Source: Elephas maximus indicus
Lineage: Eukaryota; Chordata; Mammalia; Proboscidea; Elephantidae
DNA: 64,000 nucleotides
NCBI RefSeq assembly: GCF_024166365.1
Contig: NC_064822.1
Location: forward strand, 110,418,823 to 110,482,822
Direction: 5' to 3'
Positions 1 to 10,861 of this stretch are shown piece after piece; the first letter of the stretch is position 1; every line of letters starts with the position of its first letter. Made by a program: the position numbers and the translations under genes. The notes below the pieces were generated by a model that was not told the DNA's origin, did no database searches, and saw only the letters and a list, made by a program, of their open reading frames with translations.

Positions 1-44
1 TGAGGCAGTAGTTTGTGTGACTGTTAGTCTTGTAGACTACTTTC

Positions 45-240
45 TTCTCTGAGTCACTGGTTTTCTTCTTTAACTTTTGTTCCAGATAAGTAGAGACCAA
101 TAGTTATATATTAGTTGGCCCCTTAAAATCTTTTAAGACCTCAGACACTACTCACCACATTGGGATGTAGAACATACACTTTATGAACTACATTATGCCA
201 ATCAATTGAGTTGCCCCAGGAGATTCTGGTCCTAAATCTT
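45..240 (-). repeat. L1 3' UTR fragment
   Basis: Diverged copy of the L1 3' UTR text seen better preserved on the same strand at about 52735-52910 (..TTTTAAGACCTCAGACACTAC.. followed by ..ATGCCAATCAATTGAG..). It has no coding content. The match is by eye. Confidence 0.6.
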
Positions 241-342
241 CAAATTCAGAAAACCAATCTTGTGAGATGGTTAGTTATGTCTGAGAAGTATTTGTAATGC
301 ATGCACACATACCTGTGTTTACATAAGCCTATAGATACATCA

Positions 343-507
343 GGAAACCCTGGTGGCCTAGTGGTTAAGTGCTACAGCTGCTAACCAAAAGGTCGCAGTT
401 CAAATCCACCAGGTCCTCCTTGGAAACTGTATGGGGCAGTTCTACTCTGACCTATAGGGTAGCTATGAGTTGGAATCGACTCGATGGCAACAGGTTTTGG
501 CTTTGGT
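343..507 (+). mobile_element. AfroSINE, type A (short form)
   Basis: Complete SINE: tRNA-like head (GAAACCCTGGTGGCCTAGTG), B-box-like GTTCAAATCC, then the shared tail (GTTGGAATCGACTCGATGG) ending in GGTTTTGGCTTTGG. It is flanked by TATAGATAC (330-338) and TATAGATAT (508-516), read as the TSD. Confidence 0.9.
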
Positions 508-520
508 TATAGATATACGA

Positions 521-685
521 GAGCCCTAGTGGAGTAGTGGTTAAGAGCTATGGCTGCTAACCAAAAGGTCAGCAGTTTGAATCCACCAGTTGCTCCTTGG
601 AAACCCTATGGGGCAGTTCTACTCTGCACTATAGGGTTGCTATGAGTTGGAATGGAGTCAACAGCAACAAGTTTGGTTGGCTTTT
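521..685 (+). mobile_element. AfroSINE, type A, second copy at the same target
   Basis: Second full-length copy in the same orientation, starting GAGCCCTAGTGGAGTAGTGG. It lies between TATAGATAT (508-516) and TATAGATAC (688-696), so it shares its left TSD copy with the SINE upstream. Confidence 0.9.
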
Positions 686-769
686 AGTATAGATACTTCT
701 TCCTGTGCACACATATTCATATACATGTATGCCTGCATACATATTTGTGTAGCCACACACACATTCTTT

Positions 770-1015
770 GGTTGTTGTTGGTGTGGTTGCAAAATTATGT
801 TTGTCATATCATTTACCAAAAACGTCCTTTTTTCTTGTACATTTCTTAGTGACATCATTTACCTTGGTCATGCTCTGTGCACTTCACCTGTGTTTGATTC
901 TACCTTTTCCATCACCAACAATAACAAGTGTCTACTGTATAGACAGTGCTTCCCCTCCCTCCATCCTTGGTAGCCACCAGTGAGAGCTGGTCTCTGTAGG
1001 TTTCCTTACCTCTCA
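770..1015 (-). repeat. L1 3' UTR fragment
   Basis: Matches the recalled L1 3'-UTR/ORF2-end text in reverse orientation (..GACATCATTTACCTTGGTCATGC.., ..TGTTTGATTCTACC..). A run of about 17 T follows at 1018-1034. No intact ORF; the 108-codon ORF here is incidental. Confidence 0.6.
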
Positions 1016-1074
1016 GTTTTTTTTTTTTTTTTTAACACTCTGTATCACAGAATTTTTGAAAACAGTGAGGTTGT

Positions 1075-2650
1075 AAGAAAGTAGTACTGAATCTCCCAGA
1101 TGCCAATCTCCCGACTGTTCAGAACTCCAGCTGATGCCTCCCTTTAAAGCCAGTCTTTATTCAAGAGAGATTCATATCACCAATCACTTTGTCCCAACTT
1201 GGTTCACAATTATTGTCAAATCTATATTTTTTCCCTATTGAAGCACTGAATTTCTTGAGGTCAGAGACTGTGCTTCCTTTACCTTTCTTATCTCCCACCC
1301 CTTCAGCTCTAGTCCTTGAAGAGCAGCATTAGTCTCTGCTCAAGTTTTATCTTGAATATGGGCAGCTTGCATCATCTCTTTCTTTGAAGTTCGCCTTTCT
1401 ACTCTCTACATTTCCTGATTTATGCCTCTGAACTCGATTTGTTGGAGATACTAGTTTTAATTCAGCAAAAGCTAGTGATCTCCCAGGGGGAGGTGAGAAG
1501 GGACATCTGGGGACAGTTAGCAGCAGAATCTGAGGATTGCAGCTTAGCACCCTGAGGCCTAATGTCAGGCATTGGTTCCAGGACTTTGGTGCCTGGTTGA
1601 AGAAGACAGTCTCTAGCCCCCTTAGGGGCCTACAGGCCAGTCTCCTTTAGGGGTCAGGATTACTGGGAATACTAATTAATTCATTAGCGGGGTTGATGGA
1701 TTATCAAGCTGTCTCCTGGCAAAGGGGCCTAGGGTGGGGGGTGGTGGGGAACAGATTGCTGCCCATAAATCTGCCTGTTGCCTCCCTCCTCTCTGCTTCA
1801 GTGGCTCCCAGCATCAGGCCTGTGGGCCAGCAACTGAGTGCTGGTCGTATTTTCCCCACTCAGCAGATGGTTCTAACAGGTTAGCTCAGATCTTTACAAA
1901 AGCAGGAAAGAAAGAGAGAAAGGCTGGGGATTGGTCCTCTGGCCCAGGAACCATGTGGGGGGAGGAGAATAAATGCAAATGTCTTGCATTCTCTTTTCCT
2001 AGGGCAGTCACTCTGCCCTTATCCTCTGCTGACTGCACATACCCCTCCTCATCTCTTAGAATTGAACAGCCAACTGTACAACTGTTGAGGAGTTGTGATG
2101 AGGGTGACCCTGATGAAATAGATTCCACGCCTCTGTCTGCAAAGGACAGCTCTTAAAATTCTGTGTCCTCCTCAACTTCCTCCCAATGTGTGCACGTGTA
2201 CGCACACGCACACACACAAAGCTGAACATGTTTTAAAAGCTAATCCTATTGTATCAGTCCCTTGCATCTGTCGGAGAAAGCAAGAAGCCCCTGCAGAATG
2301 TCCTGTCCCCACCCTCATCTTTGTCTCAATATGTTCACCTTTCTCTTAATCCTCCACTCCTCCTTCCCTTCTGAAAATTTCACAGGCAGGACACCAACAA
2401 CACCATTACTATCAAATCTCAAATATTCATGGACATGGCTTTGAAGACACAAAAGAGAGTACCAATCCATTCTATAAGTGCCTATTGAATAATTGCTAAG
2501 CACTTAGCTCTATTCTACACACAAATTATACCATAGATTTCCTCTGGCTGAAGAGTGCATTCTGATTTGGTTTTCAGATATCCACCCTTCCTCTCATGTG
2601 CTTTGTAGCTACTGTGGAAAGGAAGTTTATTTTGCTGAGCAGAAATTTCC
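1075..2650. other. Mostly unique flanking DNA upstream of NEUROD4
   Basis: No gene recognised. Positions 1240-1330 resemble an L2 3' end (CTTGAGGTCAGAGACTGTGC). 2190-2218 is a short CA/CG-rich microsatellite. The 140-codon ORF at 1734-2156 shows no domain, splice context or codon pattern that would support a gene. Confidence 0.5.
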
Positions 2651-2652
2651 TG

Positions 2653-2944
2653 GTTGTTGTTGTTTTTATTAGCTGCCATTGAGTTAACCTCTGACTCATG
2701 GTGACCCCATGTATAACGGGATTGTACCATTGTGATCCACAGGTTTTCACTGCTGATTTTTGGAAGTGGATCACCAGACCTTTCTTTCTTGTCTATCTTA
2801 ATTTGGAAGCTCTGCTGAAACCTGTTCAGCAACATGACAACAAGCAAGCCTCCACTGCTGCCTTTGAGGTGCTTTGGCCAAAAATTGAAACCAGCTCTCT
2901 GTCATGGAAGGCAAGAATTCTACCACTGAGTCACCACTGCCCTC
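2653..2944 (-). mobile_element. AfroSINE, type B, diverged
   Basis: Reverse-strand copy. The tail starts TGCCATTGAGTTAACCTCTGACTCATGGTGACC, read with breaks as the shared RTE/SINE tail, followed by the type B middle (TTTTTGGAAGTGGATCACCAGACC). The head end at 2900-2944 is degenerate and the element is longer than usual, so it may hold a small insertion. Confidence 0.7.
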
Positions 2945-3371
2945 ATTTCCTGAGTAAGGAGAAAAAAAAAGATCAGCAAGAGCTTGAAAATTCGTGAAAT
3001 CAAACAACTTCCTATGGTAATTTAACAAAAAGTTAATTTTTATTCTCTTGTTTCTGCGAAGGGAAAGAGTCACATGAAATCTGTGTCAGGATTTTTTTTT
3101 TTTTTTTAAATAACGATTTCAAACTAAGATATTCCTTTCACCTTTTTGGCAGTAAGAATATCTTTTGTTGTAATCCTCTGTACATTCCCTTGGACTCCAG
3201 TCATATTTATAGCTCTTCATCTCTGTTAGACACAGGTAACAATTATGTCATAAAGCATGTGATTCCCAAAAATCCTGGGGGAATTTCTTTCAAGTCAAGT
3301 TCACAAAATAGTTGAGCTTGGGCTCATAATTCTATCATGCTACTGGTAGGAAGAAATTGAAATGATCAGCT

Positions 3372-3445
3372 CATTTTACAGATTTGAAAACTGATGCCTA
3401 GAGCACGGTGACTTACCCAAGATCAATCAGTCAATTGCTTAATCC
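3372..3445 (-). repeat. MIR fragment
   Basis: Core-SINE signature on the reverse strand: ATTTTACAGATTTGAAAACTG followed by ACTTACCCAAGATCA, corresponding to the MIR 'GAAACTGAGGC...TTGCCCAAGGTCA' block. Confidence 0.6.
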
Positions 3446-3572
3446 AGCCACCCTTCATTTTCCTCTTCAGAATCTCTAGAAGGTTACAAAATCCTTGCCA
3501 TTTTAAAATGAACTCACAACCATTTATTTCACCTTGCCAAGTTTTACATAAGGTAAAAAAAAAAAAAAAAAC

Positions 3573-3625
3573 CAAACCCAGTGCTGTCAAGTCGATTCTG
3601 ACTCATAGTGGCCCTATACATAAGG
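3573..3625 (-). repeat. AfroSINE/RTE tail fragment
   Basis: Only the shared 3' tail remains (AGTGCTGTCAAGTCGATTC, then CTCATAGTGGCCCTATA), next to a 17-A run on its left. SINE and RTE cannot be told apart from this piece. Confidence 0.65.
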
Positions 3626-3629
3626 TAGT

Positions 3630-4428
3630 ATTCCAAATTTGACAAACACTAAAAAGAAGACTCTACACCTCCACTTGGTAGCTTGGTCTCTGTCATAAAG
3701 AGTATCCATTTATTTATTTTAAATCTTTTCAGATGTAGTTTTCCTTTTCTCTCCTAGAAACTTAATCACACTTTACCATACTACAGGGGTTTTCAGGATT
3801 ATTGACTCTTCTTTACTTCCAAGTTCATTCTCAATTGAGTGTACTTTCTCTACCTTAATGCTTAATAATACATTGTTGAAAAACAATAGTGAACTTCAGT
3901 GTGTAATTTAAGGAATGAAATGTCTTTTATTAATTCATTTTTATAAACTTCTAATAAGCAGAAAAGGTGAAAACATAATACAAAAAAGTACACATATAAC
4001 TTTATCTATATTCGCTAATACAAAAAAGACTTTTAGTGGGAATAAGTTTGATTTAATGAAGGGAGTGGGAGATACTTTTTCCTTCTACTTTTAGTATTCT
4101 GAAACTTAAAAGCCAAAGGCACAATTCCACTCTTCTAATATAAGGGTCACTGATGCTGTATCCTGGATATGCATATTTCCCATCTTTTAACTCTTCTCCT
4201 ACGTGGCCAGGTAGTTTCATTCACCCTTCCTAGTTCTCTCTCCAAGTTCACCACCACTTTTCTTTTCCTATTTTTCCCACCCTGTTCCACTTATATTTCT
4301 TTTTCACCACAAAGGCTTCCTGTTCTCTTTTTCTTTACCCACCAACTTCGGCAACCCTCCTCCCATATACTCCCACCAACCCCCACAATCATTAAAATAC
4401 ATAAAAAATAAAAATGATAAATAAACAG
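3630..4428. other. Unique AT-rich 5' flank of NEUROD4
   Basis: No repeat or gene recognised. It ends in a pyrimidine-rich stretch (about 4170-4390) and an A-rich segment (about 4397-4425) just before the GC-richer promoter region. The 80-codon ORF in the pyrimidine-rich stretch is compositional. Confidence 0.45.
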
Positions 4429-4535
4429 CAGAACTGGACCTGGCTGGACGAGCCCTTTGAAGTAGGCGTGTCTTTCGTCTGGGGAAGGGGAGGAGTTAGA
4501 CAGCGGGCAACATCTCCCCTCCCCTGGTCAGCTGA
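4429..4535 (+). promoter_or_regulatory. NEUROD4: Putative NEUROD4 promoter
   Basis: Composition changes abruptly from AT-rich flank to GC-rich sequence with GGGGAAGGGGAGGAG and CTCCCCTCCCC blocks (Sp/KLF-like) and a CAGCTG E-box at 4529-4534. An A/T-rich TATA-like stretch lies at about 4400-4425. The transcription start cannot be fixed from sequence; placement rests on the predicted first exon just downstream. A proneural-type E-box would fit activation by other bHLH factors. Confidence 0.45.
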
Positions 4536-4902
4536 GAGCGCTATCAAAACTGCTGCAATTCAGAGGCTCCGGCCAGAGCGCAGGAGCTGCCCAGCGGCTG
4601 TGGTTCTGAAAGCTGCACTCCGGGGAGCTAACCAAGGAGAAAAAGTACTGAAGCCCGAGTGGACCAGCTGCAACGGAGGGCTCAGCCCGAAGGAGTCCTG
4701 GAGGAGCACACTGAACTCCAAGGAAGGAGTAGAATAAGTAGTAGTCAGAGGTATCCCTAAGGGGTAGCGACTGGGTTTAACATGGATCGCTGAAGACATC
4801 TCCTTCTCCAACGATTTGCATGGTCAGGGGGACTCGGCGTCTCTAGCTATCCTCCAGGACACAGATTCACAGAATTCACCCCAGGGACTGCCACTGACAG
4901 AG
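4530..4902 (+). other. NEUROD4: Predicted NEUROD4 exon 1 (5' UTR)
   Basis: Seen: a GC-rich unique block ending GACAGAG|GTGAGA, a strong splice donor with GT at 4903-4904. Known: NEUROD-family genes usually have a non-coding first exon and a single coding exon. Inferred: this block splices to the acceptor at 12593-12594. A second CAGCTG E-box lies at 4665-4670. An alternative donor (CAGAG|GTATCC) near 4750 is weaker. The 5' boundary is a guess. The open frame at 4414-4737 is most likely incidental. Confidence 0.5.
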
Positions 4903-4904
4903 GT

Positions 4905-5600
4905 GAGACAGCGGGTGGGGTGATAAGAGGGCTTTAAAGTTTCTGTGGGAAGTTACCACAGACCTAGAGTTGAGGTTGGAGCAAGGAAAGTCGCCTCTGG
5001 GCTAAGGGAGGAGGGAGTAGGATTTAGAAAACTTGCACAGGAAAGGAGAGAGGGACAGAACACGTAGGAACAAATGAAAATTTTAATAATTTCAGTAATT
5101 CCCATAGCATCTGTCACCCAAAGTGTAGCACGGAGATAATTTGAAACATTTTTATAAAGTGGAGAGTACAGATTATCCCTCATTCCTGTCAAACCCCCCT
5201 TCCATATTACTAATGCGGAAAAAAAATGTTCAAAAAGTTTAACTACTTTTCCAAAGTAGTTTCCCAGCAAGTAGGTTGGAAGAATTGACCCAATCCACCA
5301 TGCTGTTCACAGGCTTCTAGGGCTATGCAAAGAGTGGAGGGGGAGGAAGGAGACTGAAAATAGAATAAGAAATGGGAAAAGATCTTGGAAAGCCATGGGA
5401 TAGCTTTCCACCATTGCCTCCATATAATCTGCTAAAAAATCCTTGGATAGTGGGAATAGTGTAGAGAATATTTCCTTTTCCTCAGCTCTATCAGGTGAGA
5501 AATCAGGAGAAAAAGATTATTCATGTGTACCTTTTCCTTCCTCTGCCTCTCACTTATTCACCCACCAAAAAGTATATTCAGAAAATACTAATGAATGTAA
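4905..5600. other. NEUROD4 intron 1, unique 5' part
   Basis: No repeat or gene recognised before the first intronic SINE. Confidence 0.45.
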
Positions 5601-5602
5601 AA

Positions 5603-5771
5603 ACAAACAAACAAAAAACCCACTGCCATTGAGTTGATTTTTACGCATAGTGACCCTATAGGACAGGGTAGAGCTGCTCCGTAGGGTTTCCAAGGAGCGG
5701 CTGGTGGATTTGAACTACCGATCTTTGGTTAAATGCTGGGCACTGCAATGTATGTGCGAACACCCTGGTCT
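5603..5771 (-). mobile_element. AfroSINE, type A
   Basis: Reverse-strand copy: ACCCACTGCCATTGAGTTG, ATAGTGACCCTATAGGACAG, GTAGGGTTTCCAAGGAGCGG, then a degenerate head ending ACACCCTGG. Confidence 0.85.
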
Positions 5772-6139
5772 ACATTTTGTCCTTTCAGTGCAAAGACAGC
5801 AACTTTGAACAAAGCAGGTAGTCTATATGGTCCTTAGATTCCTTAGAAACTGGCCCAAATTATCCCTTTCCTATTGTATTTAGAATTTAGAGTCATAGGA
5901 TCAGAGGGTGAAGACAATTCAATCAGCTTTTAAGAGGAAGGACATTGCCCAATTGCCACAAACACATACGCATGTGCCCCTTACTCATCTGTCCGTCAGT
6001 GGAAACTTCTTCGCAATAAATAAAACATTAGTCAAAGCGTAGGAAGAATTCTACGATAGGTCTACAAGGTAGTAATGACCTCAACCCCAGTTCTGAAATT
6101 GTTGGGTAGTCACAATCATTGGCTAAGCAAATAGTTTAC

Positions 6140-6356
6140 TAACCGATTGCCATCAAGTTGATTCTGGCTCATGGCGACCCCAGGTGTAACAGAGTAGACA
6201 CTACATAGAGTTTTCTTGGCTATAATCTTTATGGAAGCAGCTCACCAAGGCTTTCTTTTGCAGTGCTGCTGTGTGGGTTTGAGCTAACAACCTTTAAGTT
6301 AGCAATTGAGTGAAAACTGCTTGTACCACTCGCCCAAAGCCTACCACTCAGGGACC
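6140..6356 (-). mobile_element. AfroSINE, type C
   Basis: Tail GATTGCCATCAAGTTGATTC followed by the type C middle (TTTTCTTGGCTATAATCTTTATGG) and a worn head ending CTCAGGGACC. Confidence 0.75.
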
Positions 6357-6802
6357 TAAATGTTTTGCCATAATAGGTTGGAAAAAAAAAAAAAAACTAA
6401 GAGGATTATTTCGAATTGGAGAGACTAGGCTAAACTTATAATTTCATTTAAAGATCCTAAGGAAAGATGAAAGTTCTATTATATTGAGTAGATGTATAAT
6501 GAAATCCAAACACCAAAATCAAAGGCTAAAATGGGTTTTATAGAATCAGAATGTGTTTCTGTGTGTGGAGCAGGTGGTATTCAATGATTTTTGTCATACT
6601 GGAATCCACTCCATGTACGTTTTGAAAGCCAATTATTTTTGAGAGGCAGGGAAACTTGAGGTGTTTTATCAAAATACTTTGTGAGATAGTGCTGCGGACT
6701 TTCCCATATAGCTTCTATAAAACAATTACCCTTACATTTGCATAACGCCTTTCCAAAGCACTTGTGCTTGCTTTTCATAAAAGGTTCTAAATGAGATTAA
6801 AA

Positions 6803-6943
6803 AAAACCCCATTGCCGCTGAGTTGATTCCAACTTATAGCAACCCTATAGGACAGAGTAGAACTGCCCCATAGGGTTTCCTAGGAGTGGCTGGTGGATTC
6901 CAACTGCTGACCTTTTGGTTAGCAGACATAGCTCTTAACCAGG
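6803..6943 (-). mobile_element. AfroSINE, type A
   Basis: AACCCCATTGCCGCTGAGTTG through CCCCATAGGGTTTCC to TTAGCAGACATAGCTCTTAACC; the last ~15 bp of the head are missing. Confidence 0.85.
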
Positions 6944-7773
6944 AGATGCAAAAGTATTATTTCCATTTTGCCCTAAGGGTAAAAAGTTACATTTTTTCTG
7001 TTCATTAATAAGTAAGTGATGGGAGAGGGTCCCATGTCATGCTTCTTGCAGTACACCCGAGTTCATCAACAGGGTAAAAGCCGCATTAGAATTAGGCGCC
7101 TATTTGGAGAGGAATCAGCTGGTTTCCACTCACATTTTCAACTCTCAAATCTAGATCTGGATGTTTGCTTTTTTTCCCTGTTAGCCTTAAATATATTTAG
7201 GGAAAAAATAGTCAGAGGAAAGCTTTATTCCCCTCTCTTTTTCTTTATCTTTGAGGAGTCTTGATTTTACTTCTGTTTAAGAGACACTTCATTTTTCAAT
7301 CCAGAACTCTACTACATGGTTATGGTGGGAAAGTTATATTCCCAATATTGCCTAATCAAAGGCTAAAGGAGAAACAGAGTTGCAAAGGGTTGTCTGTATC
7401 CCACCAGAAACTTTGTGAATCTGAAAATTTGTCCAACTAGCTCCTTTCTCCCGTTAATGTTGTTTGTTTGCTTTTTTGTTTTGATATATCAGGAGTTTAG
7501 TTTATTTCTTTTCTTCTTGGGTTGTTTCCCTTCCTTTGTATTATTTTATTATTGTTATTTTGTGTTATTGAGGTATGTATGTGTTTCTAGCTTCCATTTG
7601 TTTATTTGTGTTTTCCCTTCACTGGAGGGTTTGGAGAGTCAAGTACACACTGGATCTATGGTGTCAAGCCACAGAAAGAGTCTAACTTCCTTCTTGAATA
7701 TGATAAAAGAGATCAAGCCAATCCAGTGGAGCGAGATGACAGAATTGAGTTTCTTCACCCCTTGCAACAGAAT

Positions 7774-7975
7774 AAAAAACCAGTTATAGTTAAGTTGACC
7801 CTGACTCATGGCAACCTCACGTGTGTCAGGGTAGAATTGCACTCCAAAGAGTTTTCAACGGCTGTGATCTTTCGGAAGCAGATCACTAGGCCCTTCTTCT
7901 AAGATGCCTCTGGGTAGACGTCAATCATCAACCTTTCAGTCAGCAGCTGAGCATATTAACCATTTACATCACTGA
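7774..7975 (-). mobile_element. AfroSINE, type B
   Basis: AAAACCAGTTATAGTTAAGTTG, CTCATGGCAACC, GTGTGTCAGGGTAGAATTGC, GAAGCAGATCACTAGGCCC, then the B head (GCAGCTGAGCATATTAACC). Confidence 0.8.
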
Positions 7976-8149
7976 AGGATTCCTTCAACAGAATGGGAGC
8001 TTTGATATTTGGTTTCCTTAGGAGGCTGAGGGAAGAGTGCATTAGGGGATTTTTTGAGGTGGGCATTGAGATGGAGCCTTTGACTTTTGTTGGCATGAAT
8101 AAATATTAAGTACAAATTGTAATTATTCCTACTGACTTTAGGAATAATA

Positions 8150-8385
8150 ATACCTAACATTTACACGGCATTTATGATGTGTGGCCCTATGCAGTGTGCT
8201 TTAAATATATTAACTCACTTTATCCTCAGGATAGTCTTGTGTAGTAAATACTGTAATTATTCTCATTTCAAAAAGGAAACTGGGACACAGAGAAGTTATG
8301 AAACTTGTCCAAGGTCACACAGCTAATAAATAGTGGAGCTAACATTTCAACTCAGGTAATCTGACCACAGAATCTGTGCTATCTA
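8150..8385 (-). repeat. MIR
   Basis: Well-preserved reverse-strand MIR: TTTATCCTCAGGATAG, GGAAACTGGGACACAGAG and TTGTCCAAGGTCACACAGCT. Confidence 0.85.
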
Positions 8386-8539
8386 CCTCACTTTGGGAAA
8401 AAGGGCAGGCTTATTAATAAAATCTATTTTCACTATTCACTTGTGAGAAACAATTTCTGCTTTTGAATAAGCAAACATGTGTAAATAAGATTAGATAAGA
8501 AAACTCAAGAATAAGCACAAAATAAATTTATAAGTAATG

Positions 8540-8735
8540 TTTATAGAGATTTTAGCTTATAAAACTCTCATAATTTTATTTGTCTTACAAGAGTTATATA
8601 AAATATATCTTATCTGTATTTTATCAAAGATCAGAGAGTTTACACAATGGGCTTGAGGTCAACCACTAGGAATTACAGGAGTGGGACTAGAGTCTCATTC
8701 CAACTTTCATGCTTTTGAAGCCACACTATATATGC
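8540..8735 (-). repeat. MIR, diverged
   Basis: GATCAGAGAGTTTACACAATGGGCTTGAGGTCA and GAGTGGGACTAGAGTC fit the reverse MIR core with many changes. Confidence 0.5.
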
Positions 8736-8786
8736 CCATGGGATTCTATTAATGATAATGGACCAGTACCTATGGGAACCCATTAA

Positions 8787-8847
8787 AAAAAAAAAAAAAA
8801 AACCCACTGCCGTCGAGTTGACTCCGACTCATAGCAACCCTATACAG
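8787..8847 (-). repeat. AfroSINE tail fragment
   Basis: An A run followed by CCCACTGCCGTCGAGTTGAC and CTCATAGCAACCCTATA; the rest of the SINE is absent. Confidence 0.75.
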
Positions 8848-9221
8848 AGGAAGTTAAACTGGAGTCATTGATACCCTTTCCGTGATAGGTAAAAGAACAA
8901 AGATAAAAATTGGTTGGACTTTTCACTGTTATGACCAAAGCCAGTTGGTTCTTTTCTTTTGTATCTGCAGACAATCTGATTTGAAGGCAGCGCCGAGGCT
9001 CTTACAGAGATGATCAAATTATGTTAATAGTTACTCTCCCAACTCAACTTCTTGGTGGAGGTGAGGCTTGACAGGGTCCAGAGGTGTGAAGGAGAGGACA
9101 GTGAAGAAGGCCAAATACTTAAACTAAGATCATATTCAGATTCAGGGGCGATTCAGGAGCCTCATCTTTCCTCTCATATTTTCCTTCTCTCCTCTTCTTG
9201 CATGTAAGTATGACCCAGTGA

Positions 9222-9345
9222 TAATGAAGGAGATGAGAAGAAGAGAAGGAGGAGAAAAACAAGAAAGTGAAGGAAGAAAAGAAGCAGGATTAAATGGGTG
9301 AAAACAATAAGAAAAAAAAAAAAAAAGGGAAAGGAAGGAACCCTG
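9222..9345. repeat. Polypurine (GA-rich) tract
   Basis: About 120 bp almost wholly A and G on the + strand (AGGAGATGAGAAGAAGAGAA.. to a 16-A run and GGGAAAGGAAGGAA). Simple sequence; the 67-codon antisense ORF over it is compositional. Confidence 0.75.
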
Positions 9346-9504
9346 GACTGAGAGCTAAACAGGACCTCAGAGAACATCTAAACTAGGCACCTTTGATGAC
9401 TGCCACTTCCTTGTGACTTGGCTCTGCTGGTTCACATCTCCTAAGTCAAAGTGTCCTTTTTTCTTCCTGTAGTTGTGATGAAAAAAAGAGACAAAATAAC
9501 CCTA

Positions 9505-9718
9505 GGATTTGGAATTAAAAGACTTGCGCTTATGTTCTGGCTTCACCAGCTCTATGCTTTTGCATGTCCATTAGTTAACCCACAGTGACCTCAGGCATAA
9601 AATGAGCATAAACATCCCATCTCCCTCAAAGTTTTGCTATAAAGAAAGTATAAGTTAGTGGATGCAAAAGTGCTCTGTGAACTTTAAAGTGCTACACAAA
9701 TGTTATTATAATAACACG
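9505..9718 (+). repeat. MIR
   Basis: Forward MIR order: CTGGCTTCACCAGCTC, AACCCACAGTGACCTCAGGCATAAAATGAG, and the 3' part (AAAGTGCTACACAAATGTTATTAT). Confidence 0.65.
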
Positions 9719-9719
9719 G

Positions 9720-10560
9720 GGAGAATTATGATTCCCAAGCCCACTCCAACCTCTTTGGTGTCAGCGTGCACCTGCCTGTGAAAAGGTCTGTGTTACTTTA
9801 ACAGAAAGTCAATTAGGTCCTTTGCCCTCCCTCTGTATATCTGCCAGAGTTAGGAGTGCAGCTCAGCACACAAGCTCCATCATCCATATTAAAAGTGGGA
9901 TTTTCTGACTTGGCCTGGGCAGCCAGTTGACCAATAGGTCCCAACGTGTGTTTTCAATAAAGCTGCTTACCCAGGAAGCCTTATTAAGTGAGTAAGTCAA
10001 GCTGACATGATTTCTGTGCTGATTAACATGAAACCTAGGCTGTTTTCGCAATGCAGTAACATTAATTATTTATGGGCGGTAAATGAGGTTACAAGGAAAA
10101 CAAGCTCCAATTACCAGAAACAAATCAAATCATATATTTATATATTTTTAAAGGCTATGTACTAAGCCCTGCATTCATTGATTTGAGGTGAGCTTCAAGG
10201 ATCAACAAACATTTACTAGGTTCTCCCATTTCTGACTTACAAAGGTGATGGAGGGTTTAACATTTCGAACATTTCAAAGACAAGCTGGCAAACTGGGATG
10301 CCCCAGGGGAGCTTATCAGATACCTTTATTCAGTAAATTATATACTTACAAATCTCTCAACAAATCTCAAAAACAATTCAAACTCTTTCAGAATTGAATC
10401 TAAAATGCTTATTAAACCTCCAATCTCTCCTGATTTTTAATTAATTTTCAAATAGCAAATTTTGATTAGAAACTTCTGATTAAACAGTATCTGCTAGGCA
10501 AGTGACTTAAAGTATTAAAGTGAATTATAAAGTTAATTAAAGGCTATTTTCCTGTTTGCC
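9720..10560. promoter_or_regulatory. Repeat-free intron 1 stretch, candidate enhancer
   Basis: About 840 bp with no recognised repeat in a repeat-dense intron. It holds a CACCTG E-box (9769-9774) and several homeodomain-type cores: CAATTAG (about 9810), GATTAA (about 10021), ATTAATTATT (10061-10070), CAATTAC (about 10108). Enhancer function is inferred; conservation was not tested. Confidence 0.4.
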
Positions 10561-10562
10561 TG

Positions 10563-10640
10563 GACTCCCTGATGGTGCAAATTGTTAATACCCTCAGCTG
10601 CTAATGGAAATGTTGACTGGTTCGAGCAGGACTTTGAACT
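10563..10640 (+). repeat. AfroSINE type B, 5' half (split)
   Basis: GACTCCCTGATGGTGCAAATTGTTAATACCCTCAGCTGC is the type B head. The element breaks off after GGTTCGAGCAGG and seems to resume at about 10862. Confidence 0.65.
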
Positions 10641-10659
10641 GGTTTGGTCCAGTTTGGAT

Positions 10660-10740
10660 TCCTGCTGAGAATTTGCATTTCTAACAAGTTCCCAGGCGAT
10701 GCTAATGGTGCTGATTATGGGTCAGTTCTGAGAATCACTG
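10660..10740 (+). repeat. MER5A-like 3' half
   Basis: GAGAATTTGCATTTCTAACAAG, then TTCCCAGGCGATGCTAATG, ending GAGAATCACTG: the right half of a MER5A-type hAT non-autonomous element, including its terminal CACTG. Confidence 0.7.
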
Positions 10741-10745
10741 GTAGA

Positions 10746-10835
10746 GCAGTGTTCTCATAATTTATTACACGTAAGAATCACCAGAGGATCTTGTTAAACT
10801 GTAGATTCTGATTCAGTTTATCTATGGTGGGAGTG
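10746..10835 (+). repeat. MER5A-like 5' half
   Basis: CAGTGTTCTCATAATTTATTACACG, then AAGAATCACCAGAGGATC and GATTCTGATTCAG: the left half of a MER5A-type element. It lies immediately after the right half, so the two halves are in permuted order. Confidence 0.7.
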
Positions 10836-10861
10836 CAAGTTCTCAGCAGGGGTTCAAATCA

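Noticed and set aside
1734-2156. A 140-codon ORF upstream of NEUROD4
   Set aside because: No domain, no start context or splice support; overlapped by an antisense ORF of similar quality.
4414-4737. A 107-codon ORF across the predicted NEUROD4 first exon as protein-coding
   Set aside because: NEUROD-family first exons are non-coding, the frame starts in the AT-rich promoter flank, and it ends before the donor.
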